Below are positions 11,191-21,245 of a stretch of 64,000 nt of DNA, in pieces. Origin of the DNA: Marasmius tenuissimus. Its lineage: Eukaryota; Basidiomycota; Agaricomycetes; Agaricales; Marasmiaceae. Positions within the stretch are counted from its first letter, which is position 1. Each line of letters starts with the position of its first letter. The position numbers were made by a program, and so were the translations under genes. The stretch lies in the NCBI GenBank assembly GCA_029532415.1, contig JAQOTA010000071.1:1426001-1490000 (forward strand), in the 5' to 3' direction. Under the pieces are notes generated by a model. That model was not told the DNA's origin. It saw only the letters and a program-made list of their open reading frames with translations, and searched no databases.

Positions 11191-12160
11191 ATGCCTCCTA
11201 CCGACCGCCCTACAACTGAACCAGGACCTACAAATCCGACATCCAACGCCGCTTTTCAGCCTCCGAGCAATGACGACGAAGTGCCACTGGGGGCGATCGT
11301 GGGTGGTGTAGCCGGAGGGGTCTGTCTTGCTATCATAGCAATGTTGGTATGGAAGATCTGGCGCAGGTCTATGAAACGCACACGCATCGAAGAGGTGAGT
11401 TGGATCGAATGTAATGGTCATTGTTCAAGTAATCGATGAAATGAATGCACACCAGCAGGAGACCGTCTGCATAACGAGGCGAAACACATTGCGCAACAAG
11501 AGAGCTCCCGCTAAGTTGCAATCACAATCACCCATGTTGTATACGCCGGCTGCTGCGAAGGTGAAATGGGCAGCGTCCGAGAAAGACACACCCATGCCAG
11601 CAGATTGCAATCTGGTCGAAAAGAAACCGAAGGTTGAGGCGAGTGTGAAACCGGGGTTGACCGTGTCAACGACGAAGTCCAAAGAGAAGGATAACGAGCC
11701 TCCGGGAGGGTCGCCAACAACACCTTCCAGACCGAAACCTTTGAGGTCTACAAAATCGGCGGGCCAGGAAGCCAAACGGGCTTCGAGACGTCCTGCCGAT
11801 TTGACTCCGGACGTGAAGCTCCCAATTCCACCTCCTCCAACTTCCCCTCCTCTACGTGCTCCCCGACACAAGCCGTCGACCGTCAGCTCGAGGTCCTACT
11901 ACTCGCTGGAAAGCGGAGAGGAGTACCCAAACTCGCGCCCAGCTCGATTGCATTCCGTATTGTCTGCTTTGGGGAACTTGAGCGACGTAAGGACATCCGT
12001 ACATGGCGGGAATCGAGCATCCGTATCGTCCTCCATGTGGTCGTTCTTTTCCAGGAATAGTAGGGCGGCGCGGACGGTTGCTTCAAGTCGTTACTCCCAG
12101 GCGACGTCCAACTCCGTTTATTCTCAACCGGAAGACCCTATTGTCGGGGTGGCGTATTGA
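11191..12160 (+). CDS. Single-pass membrane protein with Mid2/WSC-like transmembrane segment
   Basis: Function not recognised. Two exons: 11191-11394 and about 11459-12160 (acceptor alternatives 11455 and 11458 both keep frame); about 300 aa. A short Pro/Thr-rich N-terminus of about 35 residues with no signal peptide is followed by a Gly-rich transmembrane helix (VPLGAIVGGVAGGVCLAII), a basic stop-transfer (RRSMKRTRI), and a cytoplasmic tail rich in Ser, Pro and basic residues. The helix wording resembles stress sensors of the Mid2/WSC class, but the Cys-rich or Ser-rich ectodomain is missing, so a type III (signal-anchor) topology is likely. The 3' part is duplicated as a relic at 15115-15435. 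Confidence 0.75.
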
Positions 12161-12895
12161 AGTTTGATGTTGATGATGACATGGCCGAGATGATTCTTTA
12201 TGAAGTACGGACTATTGAGGGTGGACTTTTGACTGAGGTTTTAATTCTTATTATGGTGGTTGACGAGAAGGACGATGAATGTAAAACGCAAGATAGGATT
12301 GCCTAGAATTTATTGTAACGTTTTGAAGTATACCTGGTGAGATATTGTCAGTGTGTTGGATCAAAGAATAGGTCTACGCGAAACTTACCTGCTCTGGAGT
12401 TCCTATCTCTCAGGCAATCTAATGCAGTCGTCAGACGTGACCTGCACGGATAACCGAACGCGAGAAAAACTCGGGAATAGGATTTTACTTCAGGGTAGTC
12501 CTGCAGGAGCCTCCGTGTTTGGCATCATTCAACTTTCGACCGAATCTCTTCCAGATCGCCAAAAAGTGCTACGCTGCTCTTCACGGCTCCAGCGAAATCA
12601 TCGCCACTTTCCTCATCAGCCATTGACTTCTGCTTCTCTGACGCACGAGCAATTTCGTCCTGGACCCCTTCCTCTGTCTTTCTCAACTGTTTGACGTCAT
12701 GTTCTATCCTTGAGCCTATGTGCTGGTCAATAGTTGACTGTCGTTCTGGAGTCGAGACACATGTAGCCTCTCAGTCTTTCAGCTGGTAATAGTTCGCGGC
12801 AACTGGAGAAGAACTTCAGCGCTTCAAACAAAGAACGAGAACGACGGAAGTGTACTTACCTTTAACAGGTCTCGTATCTGAAGAGTCTTGAAAGA
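11816..12895. repeat. Segmental duplication, left copy
   Basis: About 1.08 kb similar to 15115-16200. Shared landmarks in the same order are the tail of the membrane-protein gene, a 3' UTR segment around TGTAAAACGCAAGATAG, and MIC19 sequence on the minus strand including AATTTATTGTAACGTTTTGA. In this copy the membrane-protein gene is intact and MIC19 is broken. Boundaries were placed by eye where similarity fades. Confidence 0.85.
12314..12890 (-). pseudogene. MIC19 pseudogene (broken duplicate)
   Basis: Clear minus-strand counterpart of the intact MIC19 gene at 15540-16232. It retains the last-exon wording YFKTLQ-stop, the exon-2 core (ERQSTIDQH-like and VKSSVALF-like segments) and several splice sites. 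It has internal deletions in the cysteine-containing penultimate exon (about 35 bp) and at the end of the long exon (about 60 bp), many substitutions, and no recognisable first exon with the MGAS start. A functional protein is not possible without these parts. The limits are approximate. Confidence 0.85.
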
Positions 12896-13212
12896 GTGCA
12901 GGCCTGCCTGCCAAGCCGGCTCGTACGATGGCGGCAGTCTGCAGAATCCACGAGCATTCACCAGCACCGTATGAAACTATTCCTGATCATTCAGAGTCAC
13001 CATCTAAGGCGATATTGGAGGAACGAAAGAAAACAATCTGGGGCGATTGGGTCAAAGAACAAACGTTGCAACCATGCATGACGGGTACAAGCTACTTATA
13101 ATTATATACAGTTATCTTGACACGTTCGGCAGCCCGGCGAATCGAATAACAAAAAATCGTAATCTGAATCATGGATATCTCATGTTCTCTTGAGCCGAAC
13201 GCGCTGGACAGT
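12896..13212. other. Intergenic region downstream of kinase-like gene
   Basis: About 320 bp, no coding segment recognised; it follows the right end of the duplicated block. Confidence 0.4.
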
Positions 13213-14561
13213 CTATGGACAGGATATATCCCGTTCAATACCAGATGTGGGATCTCTCCGAGTCCGATCAAGAATATCGTCAAGTCGCTTCATCATCTCC
13301 TCGATCGTTGGCCGTGTCTCTGGTTTGCCACCGTCCTGCATCACCCAGGTCGCAAACAACATAAGCTCTTTGCGATGAAATGTACTTCGGACCTTTCGTT
13401 GCTTCAGAAGAAGATGAACGATATTGCCAATTGACCAAATGTCCGCGTATTTAGGGTGATAGGGCATTGGAAGGTCAACATTATTCTCTGTATCTGTGCG
13501 ATCCTCCCAATCGAACCAAAGGCGAATCTCTGGGGGTACGTATTTCAACGTCCCTACTGCACCCGTAGCCTTCGCGAGCAGGGGTCCCAGCTTGACCGGT
13601 GACCGTCGAACCGAGGTCGATCACAGTAAGACGATGTGGTTCCGCAGGGACTTGGAGATTATCCGGCTTGATGTCGAGGTGATAGAAATGGTGAGAATGT
13701 AGAAACTTGATAGCCTCGCAGAGTTGACGGATGAGCCGTGCAATCGCGTCTCCGTCGAATCGTAGACCGTATGGTGCGTCTATGGGAATCCCATAGTTGG
13801 GAGTCGCTATGAGATATTGGTTCGTTGGGAGGCGAGGAGAACAGAGGATGAGTTCGGCGACGTGGTGGGCATGCGGCTCGTGCGGTGCGAGTGCTTTGTA
13901 CTTCTCGAGTTCTCCGTGTTTGACCAGCTTGTACCATATTTTGGTTTGATCGTCGATGTAGCCTGGAGCTGCCTACAGATCGAATGGTTGAGAAGGATTA
14001 ATGTCTAGAACCATAAACTTCACGAAAGAGCCAAGCTTCAAGACATACCGTACAGCCTATCGTCATAATTTCTGCATTGTGCTTATTCAGAAAAAGCACC
14101 ACCTCACGAGATAGATATCGGTTTTCATCACCCTCTGGAATGTCAGAGATGAGAGAGGGCTCTTCAATAACCACGTTGAGGCAAGACCCATCGGACGGTA
14201 GTAGAGACCCTGCAACATCCAGGGTCACAGCCTCAAAAGAACACATCAAGTCTAAACCAGGGAGCTCTGCACGGCTCGGAACGCGACTGATGTCGTGGAT
14301 TGGGAATGGCCTATTGGGAGAGAGGAACCAGAGGTGATGAGGCTTGTACTGGCCTTGCCGCATGAGTTGAAGGATCTCGAGTGGAATATCGTAATCGCCA
14401 GAGAAGAGAACTTGGTGGAGGACGTCCTTGATGAAACAGGGCTTTGGAATCCGTACACGGACGAGTTTTATTCCAAATAGAAGGAAGACAACTAAAAATG
14501 GGGCCTGAGATAGATCCAGATACAGCCTTTTATCGGAGGGCTCACTAGTGACTGGAGACAT
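13213..14561 (-). CDS. Protein-kinase-like protein with divergent N-lobe
   Basis: Minus-strand gene, three exons: 14049-14561, 13597-13972, 13213-13556; 410 aa. The C-lobe is clearly kinase: catalytic loop FYHLDIKPDNLQV (near residue 270), a metal-binding DLG in place of DFG (LTVIDLGSTV), an activation-segment end KYVPPEIRL instead of APE, then ADIWSIGNIVHLLL. The N-lobe is hard to recognise: I see no glycine loop or VAIK-type lysine in the first 170 residues, although the exon carries EVVLFLNKHNAEIM. It could be an active kinase of a fungal-specific group or one with altered ATP handling. Intron 2 is only 40 nt; its donor and acceptor were chosen to keep phase into GTLKYVPPE. The gene lies between the two copies of the duplicated block. 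Confidence 0.75.
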
Positions 14562-15114
14562 GGCTCCTAGATTGAGGACGGTGGTGTAATATCAAGCCTT
14601 GATGATATAGAAGACCAACGCCTGAAATTTGAATATTCCCACGGGCATGCACGAGTATAAACTTTAGCCCGATTGGCCAGTACTACAGACAATTTCTTAC
14701 CATCAAGTTAGTCTCCTGAACCGGTGTCGTGTCCACTATAGTGACTACAGGAGCCATACTTCGAGCGAATAGGCTGCCTCTCGGAGACTAGTCGACAAAT
14801 GCTGGCCGTCGCTCTGACACAGTTCTAACCTGGAAGAACGCCAAAGATGTATAGGCTTACCTCGCCATCGTCCCTGTTCACTGCTCAGGCCTACTATCAG
14901 TATTCACGATCAACCTTTGAAATCAGGCTCTGTCATCGAAGAAGGGTTTCTGAAAGCCCCTCGGAAGGCTATCAGCATGGATCGGAAGCAGTTGCCTGAT
15001 GATGACGATGGGCGTGAACGCTGCTTGCAATCTCGTTGGGCGAAGAGGTCCTACACTGCACGCGTTGCTTGATAGAGCCTTTACATTTCCAGTATCTATG
15101 GCACGCTCCGAACG
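14562..15114. other. Intergenic region, no gene recognised
   Basis: About 550 bp upstream of the kinase-like gene. No coding motif or RNA gene seen. Confidence 0.4.
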
Positions 15115-15435
15115 CGAAGTTCCCGATCTCGGTCCTCAACTTCCCCTTCTCTACGCGCTCCTCGACACAAGTCGTTGACCATCAGCTCGAAGCGGAGAGG
15201 AGTACCCAGACTCGCGCCCAGCTCGACTGCATTCCGTGCTGTCTGCTTTGGGGAACTTGAGCGACGTGATGACGTCCATACATGGTGGGGATCGAGCGTC
15301 CGTATCGTCCTCTATGCGGTCATTCTTTTCCAGGAACAGCTGTTTATTCTCAAACGGAGAACCCTAGTGTCGGGGTGGCGTATTGAAGTTGTGACGTTGA
15401 TGACAATGGCAAAGCTGAGGTGATTCCTTATGAAG
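15115..15435 (+). pseudogene. Relic of the small membrane-protein gene (3' part)
   Basis: Plus-strand copy of the last 340 bp or so of the gene at 11191-12160, including the sequence that encoded the ARLHSVLSALGNLSDV region and the terminal VGVAY stop context. Two deletions are evident relative to the intact gene: one in the Ser/Tyr stretch before the LHSVLSALG part, and one of about 55 bp before the tail. The transmembrane segment and first exon are absent. It cannot encode the membrane protein. Confidence 0.85.
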
Positions 15436-16200
15436 TACGGACTATCGAGGGTGGACTTTTGGCTGAGGTTTTGGTCTTTATTATGGTGGTCGACGGAAAG
15501 AATGATCAATGTAAAACGCAAGATAGTATTGCATATAATCTATTGTAACGTTTTGAAGTATCCCTGGTAAGATATCGTCAGTGTGTTGGATCAGAGAAGA
15601 GGTACGCGAAACTTACCTGCTCTAAAGCACGCACGGACTCCTTAAACTTTCCTACTTCCCTCCAGCAATCCAATGCAGTCGTCGGATGTGACCTGTACGG
15701 ATATCATGAATGAACGTATAGACGCAGGAAAACACTTGACGCACCTGTAACACTCCAAAACGGCTTCTTGGTAGGATTTCACCTCAGGGTAGTCTTGCAA
15801 GGATCTCCGTGTCTGGAATCGTTCAATCTTCGACCGAATCTCTTCCAGATCGCCAAAGAGCGCAGCGCTGCTCTTCACGGCTCCAGCAGAATCACCCCCA
15901 CTTTCCTCCCCGCCAGCCATTGACTTCTCCTTGTCCAAGTTTTCTTTCTCCAACGCACGAGCAATTTCGTTCTGCACCTCTTCCTCCGTCTTTCTCAGCT
16001 GCTTAACCTCATGTTCTATCCTGGAGCGTATGTGTTGGTCAATAGTTGACTGTCGTTCTGGTGTTGGACCAGGTGTAGCCTCCCGGTCTTTCAGTTGGTC
16101 GACGACATCTGGAGAAAACTGGAACACTTTGAGCAAAGAGACGGAAATGACGGGAGTGACAAGTACCTGTATCGGCGTCTCGTTTCTAAAGACCTTTTCG
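15115..16200. repeat. Segmental duplication, right copy
   Basis: Partner of 11816-12895, same orientation, about 3.3 kb apart. Here the MIC19 gene is intact and the membrane-protein gene is a relic, the reverse of the left copy. Confidence 0.85.
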
Positions 16201-16232
16201 GATGAGCCCGCCGTCGACTGAGAAGCACCCAT
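15540..16232 (-). CDS. MIC19: MICOS complex subunit MIC19 (CHCHD3-like)
   Basis: Peripheral inner-membrane protein of the mitochondrial contact site and cristae organising system, which links MIC60 to other subunits. Exons on the minus strand: 16167-16232, 15745-16118, 15617-15692, 15540-15563; 179 aa. It starts MGASQSTAG, a context suited to N-myristoylation. This is followed by VFRNETPIQFSPDVVDQL, a central coiled coil (about residues 45-110) and a C-terminal CHCH-type half motif, CYRSHPTTALDCW, with cysteines in a CX10C spacing, then VGKFKESVRALEQGYFKTLQ. All junctions keep phase and the last exon codes for only seven residues. Its 3' half overlaps the duplicated block whose other copy is decayed. 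Length and motif order fit the fungal family. Confidence 0.93.
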
Positions 16233-17203
16233 TGCAAGGCTCAAACCCGCTTGCAACCGGAGAAGGAGTAGTTTGCCACGTGGAATGTGGGAATAAGTCT
16301 CTGACCGGTTACGCTGTAAACGCCCAAAGTCACCCCTCCTTTCTTTTCTCGAGTACTACCACGAAAAACCGGGGGGTAAACAGTCGTAGTTGACACTCAG
16401 TTGAGTAGTTATTTTAGCTGTCCTCCCGCTTGAGGAGCTTCAAGTTCGGGCTACAGAAAGCTACCGTGGGAGTAGGGTTGAGGGAAAACTTTAGTTTTTG
16501 ACCGAAAATGTTTTTACCGGTAAATTACTGTCACGTGGCCGGTCAAAAAGAGAGCTAAAAGTTTTTGACCTGGAGGCTGGATCACGTTGGCCAGGTATGG
16601 GAAAGCAAGAACTCAAATAGCGAACATTGAGGGGCGTAGGCCCAGGATACCCTCTGAGCTGCGAGCGCTGAGCAACCAGCTCGCTCGTGTCAATAAGCAG
16701 CGTGAAGCTTGAAGTAGATTGCCACTCGGAGTGAGTACTGTCAAAATTATTGTCATCTGATTCCCCATGGGCCGCGTGGGAAATTCACGTCAACGCGTCT
16801 CACCAGCCCAATCCAGGTCCAGAGGCAAGAATAAACCCCCCAAAACTCTCGTGTGTAACGGAACACCTCCCACTACGCGTCCTCAGCCAATAACTCACTG
16901 GCCTCGCGGCAGCGAGGTAAGAATTCGCGAAAGGGAAAGATCACGTGCTGGTAAATTACCGGTCAAAAACCCCAGGGTATGGCACGTGCCGGTCAAAAAA
17001 TGGGTCAAGAACTCGGCGGGAGTTTTTCACTCAACCCTACGTTCACCCTACGTGGGAGTTCGCGATCATGTGGAGGCTTTTCGAGCATGTGACTGGACGC
17101 GAGACCGTGGGACATCGAATCGCTCTTGCCGTCTTACGGTGACCATCTCATCCAAGTCAACTTTGGTCACCGCAAAGGCCACTCTTCTTCGCATTCTATC
17201 TCT
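16233..17203. other. Divergent intergenic region holding an inverted-repeat element
   Basis: About 970 bp between MIC19 (minus) and the RecQ helicase gene (plus). The plus frame open from 16767 runs into the first RecQ introns and has no family motif upstream of 17204, so I treat it as a shadow. The inverted-repeat element is listed separately. Confidence 0.5.
16472..17040. mobile_element. Candidate MITE-like inverted-repeat element
   Basis: The left end GTAGGGTTGAGGGAAAACT (16472-16490) is complementary, with one mismatch and one extra base, to the right end at 17021-17040. Just inside each end are further inverted matches: motifs of the form TTTTTGACCGG and GTAAATTAC next to TCACGTG occur on the left (16494-16560) and in reverse on the right (16940-17005). 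No transposase frame is present. About 570 bp with subterminal repeats suits a non-autonomous DNA transposon. No target-site duplication was proven. Confidence 0.5.
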
Positions 17204-20200
17204 ATGTCTGCAAGTGGCCCTAGAAACAATTTGGACGACGTACTGCGTCGAAGAAAGTCCAACACAACGCCATCCAGTTCTATATCCGCCCCGGTACCCG
17301 CTAGCAAGGTATCTGAATAAGCTTCATCGTGGTCAAGTCGATACTCAACGCTTGCTACAGGGATCAAAGTTCAAGCCCTCCAATTTCAAAGCTTCTACTT
17401 CCTCATCGTCGCTGTCGACAAGTGGTGCGTGATGCCAGCTTCCTGCACCAGCACATTTTAACCAAATTTCCCAGCGCGGAAACCTGCCCCCCTGCCCTCA
17501 TTCTCGACACCCGGTTTTGGGACTACCATCAAGACCATAGCATCCTCAAGCACAACTACTACCCCGGAAAGTTCATGCCCGGTAATTGATCTCTCCGACG
17601 ATTCACCTCCACGGCCACTACCAAGTCGCAAACGAGCATCGGACGCGTCGGATTGCCTCTCAGAGCTACCCCTTGTTACGAAGCGTAGTCGTGTTGACCC
17701 CACCGACGACAAAGAGAATGTTTCCGTTCGTCCAACGCCAGTGCAATCGTCAAAGGATAAAGGGAAGGCCAAGGCTCACCAACCGGTCTCTGCATCCCCA
17801 GTGGCCTCACCAAGGAGAAAGGGCAAGGACGAGGAGAAGGTGAAGCAAGATGTAGAGGGTCCGTGGATGCAAATGCCTGCTGATTGGAACCCTGACCCGT
17901 TTGCACGGTTGGATGTAGATTTTCCTGGTCTCGCGAAGAAGGGTGTTGAGATGCGTAAGGAGCACCAAGACCTCCTCGAAGTAAGCCCAAGTTTCTCGTA
18001 TCCTTCGTTTATACTCACGAAACATCCTCTAGTGCACGGCTGAACGACTACGGGACCTTTTGTCATGGAACGACCAGTCTCTGGCATCATTCGAGGGCAA
18101 GATCCGGGACTACAGGCGCTGTCCTGATCCAAGAGTTGACGTGAAGACACTTGAGGGATTTCAGTATGTGACACTCCTTCCAACGGCCTTTTCATGTGCT
18201 CAAACCCGTTAGATCAATCCTGACGGACAGGATATCCGCTATCAATGATATCTTGAACAAGAATATGCCCGCCCCTCCGTCTACCGACCCAATAGTCTCG
18301 CCTTACTTCAACATGGCCACCTCACATTCTGCTTCTTCGGAAGATCTGGTGACTCCGTCCAGCGACCACATACAGCCCAGTATGGACGATTCCAATGAAA
18401 TCGAGGATATCGAAGAGATTCGACGAAACGACGCACCACCGAGCGATGACATCTACTGGGAAGGTGTAGATGATATTGACATGGATAACTTTGACGACTC
18501 GTTCGATGACGAGCAACCCGAGGAACAAGAGCAAAGCTTCGCGCCACCAGTTGAAGAACCCTCTTCTCATCTCCGGCACAAAAGCAATCCCTACTATATC
18601 GAAGTCATGCGAAACCTCAAGGGAATCTTTCGTTTGGAAAGCTTTCGCAAAAATCAACTGGAGGCGATACTCGCAACGATGGAGGGCCGAGACGTTCTCG
18701 TACTGATGCCAACGGGTGGTGGGAAGAGTTTATGCTACCAACTTCCTGCTGTTTGCAGTGGTGGAAAGACGAAAGGGATCACGATTGTTATATCTCCCCT
18801 CAAGTCCCTGATGTCAAACCAGCTCACGTCTTTGCGAGAGAAGAACATCGACGTGATCGCCTGGAATTCGGAGAGTACCGACGTTGCCGATATTCTGCGA
18901 AGGTTGAGGGGGAGCCCGAAGCCAAGCCTGCTTTACGTCTCTCCAGAGAAGCTTAAGGAAAGCGGGCAGTTGAGGTCGATCATGCAATCTCTGCATAGAG
19001 GAAACGAGATTGCCCGTTTCGTCATTGACGAAGCGCATTGTATATCGACGTGGGGACAAGACTTCCGGGAAGCGGTGTGTGCTTCGTCATCAACTTTTTC
19101 TGCCTGTCGTTCTGATTTGCATTACAGTACAGTTGCTTGGGTAACCTTCGTCACGACTTCCCTGGTGTGCCTATGATGGCTTTGACTGCTACTGCAACGA
19201 CGGCGACACTGGCTGACATCAAGAAGCAACTCAAGATGAATTCGAATTTGGAGCATCTTACACAGTCCTTCAACCGCCCTAACTTAAATTACATCATCCA
19301 CGACAAAGGGAAAAAGGTGGTCGATAGCATCGCGGAGTTTATCCTCAATAAACACCAGAACCACACTGGAGTGATTTATTGCTTGGGGAGGGAGAAGTGC
19401 CAGAATGTTGCTAATTCGCTACGGATGAAGGGACTTACTGCACGACACTATCACGCTGGGATGGAATCGGCCGAGAAGGAGGAAGTGTTGAGCGAGTGGC
19501 AAACAGACAATTGTAAGATCATCGTTGCTACAGTAAGCTTCTCCGCACCCCGTCATGGGTTCGAGCTGAACTCGTCTTCTACAGATTGCCTTTGGTATGG
19601 GTATTGATAAGCCCAATGGTGAGTGCGGCTCTGTGACTAGAATTTTCCTAGCTCATGATCGAGTACAGTTCGTTTCGTCATTCATCATGATCTTCCAAAG
19701 TCTCTCGACGGGTGAGTGTCTCCTTAGATTGGCGACTATTCGTAGCCTCACACAGCCACCTAGGTATTACCAAGAGACAGGTCGGTTATTCCTGGATTTG
19801 CGCTTTCTCTTCTGGACCCTGATGTTGTTGTAGGTCGTGCTGGTCGAGACGGGAGGCCCGCAGACTGCGTGTTGTGTATGCCTTTTTGCCTATCTTTCCA
19901 CCTCGAGGATACTGAGAGACGTTTTGCAGATTACAGCTACCGGGATTTCAAGGCGATTGTTCGGATGATCAATAACTCCAACGAATATCAGTCGCAGGAT
20001 TCTCTCGATCGACAGGAAGCTGCGGCTCGTATGGTCGTCGGATACGTCTTAAACAAGTCAGATTGCCGTCGCGTGCAGTTGCTCCAGTTCTTCGATGAAA
20101 AGTTTGACCACAAATTGTGCCAACGCCGGTGTGACAATTGCACCAAGGACGGTCCTGTCGTTGAGCAGGACCTCACCAAAGAGGCTAGGGAAATCTTCGC

Positions 20201-20668
20201 CCTCGTACAGTCATTCGGGCCACAGAATGTTACCATGGACCATTGTCGTGCGGTGTACAAGGGTGCGAACACGGACCAGATTCGCAAGAAAGGTCATGAT
20301 CGACTTGCATTGTATGGTGCAGGGAAGCATCTTCCCAATGATCTCATGGAGCAGTTATTCAGACGGTTATGCTACCTCGGTATAGCTGACGAGAACGCAG
20401 TTCTGGGAGCCAACAACTTCCATACATATTACTTTGGAGTAAGGCACTTTTTTTGCCTACCTCGATGTCGTGCTGACGATGTTATCATCAGCCTGGGAGG
20501 AGTGCCGACGAGTTTCAGAAGGGCAAGATGACAGTCAAATTGCGTTACAGGCCTCAGACCCCAAAGCAGCTAGCCGCCGCTTCCAGCACCACGGCCAATG
20601 GGAAGAGGACTAACGCGGCTGGCACTGGGCAACCTCGAAAGGCGAAGACAACAAAGAAGAAATTCTGA
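17204..20668 (+). CDS. RecQ-family DNA helicase (Sgs1/BLM type)
   Basis: 3'-5' DNA helicase of recombination and replication repair, acting in the nucleus. Twelve exons: 17204-17308, 17361-17424, 17475-17980, 18033-18163, 18213-19074, 19128-19532, 19585-19618, 19669-19711, 19764-19780, 19834-19875, 19930-20438, 20492-20668; about 964 aa. The acidic, Ser-rich N-terminus (about 470 aa) is disordered. Helicase motifs: Walker A MPTGGGKSLCYQLPA, DEAH box DEAHCISTWGQDF, ALTATAT, VATIAFGMGIDKPN, and YYQETGRAGRDGRPADC (motif VI). The Zn-binding/RQC part has CQRRCDNC and continues to TYYFGPGRSADEF. The protein ends in a Lys-rich tail (QPRKAKTTKKKF); I see no HRDC domain, which many Sgs1/BLM proteins have. 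Exon 9 is only 17 nt, and all phases close. Confidence 0.93.
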
Positions 20669-21245
20669 TCTCTTTCCGCTCCTCTTTTGCTTATCTACCT
20701 GCTATACCTTCCAGATTATCATCGACCAAGCAACTATTCCTTCCGTTAGTACTCTATCACGTATCATTATTGTTCATGTTCACTGTCTAGTATACTTTTA
20801 TCCCTACATCGCATTTGTAAAGTAGTAAGCTCATATCTTCGTGCACTCTCATGTATTAACAAGGCGGGGGCCATCAATCCATCCCACGGACGGCGAGTTC
20901 CAAAGTTGGTGATTGGGAAGGGCGCTGGTGAGACTTTGATTCAGGCGTTGTATCAGGCTGATCGTAATAGTTGGGTGTCTGGTGATGCTCGTGAAACGAT
21001 CTCGAGGTTCGAAAAGCTCGGTGGTAAGTTATCCTTCCATTCCGTTCGAAGTAGAGAGACAAACGCCTATAAAGATGCAGTGTACTACAGATGGTGATAA
21101 TACATCCGAGGAAACGAAAGAACTGAAAGCCGGAACAAGGAGGACGACAGTAGCAGAAGGAAATAAAAAGATGAACGAAAACAAATGAAATTTAAGGATA
21201 GTTCGTGGAGAGGATAATACATAGACAAATAATCAATCATGAGGT
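20669..21245. other. Convergent intergenic region with an unexplained open stretch
   Basis: Between the 3' ends of the RecQ and RasGAP genes. Plus-strand frame from about 20865 to 21025 reads protein-like (INPSHGRRVPKLVIGKGAG, then ETLIQALYQADRNSW) and ends at a good donor (GTAAGT at 21025), but no start or family was recognised. Confidence 0.4.

Noticed and set aside
10870..11421. 183-codon minus-strand ORF
   Set aside because: It overlaps the promoter and first exon of the small membrane-protein gene on the other strand and has no recognisable domain.
16767..17432. 221-codon plus-strand ORF upstream of RecQ
   Set aside because: It runs across the inverted-repeat element and the first RecQ intron. 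Only the part at 17361-17424 is coding, as RecQ exon 2; the rest has no motif.
20990..21025. GGTTCGAAA resembling a tRNA B box
   Set aside because: No matching acceptor stem, A box or anticodon arm at proper spacing could be drawn.
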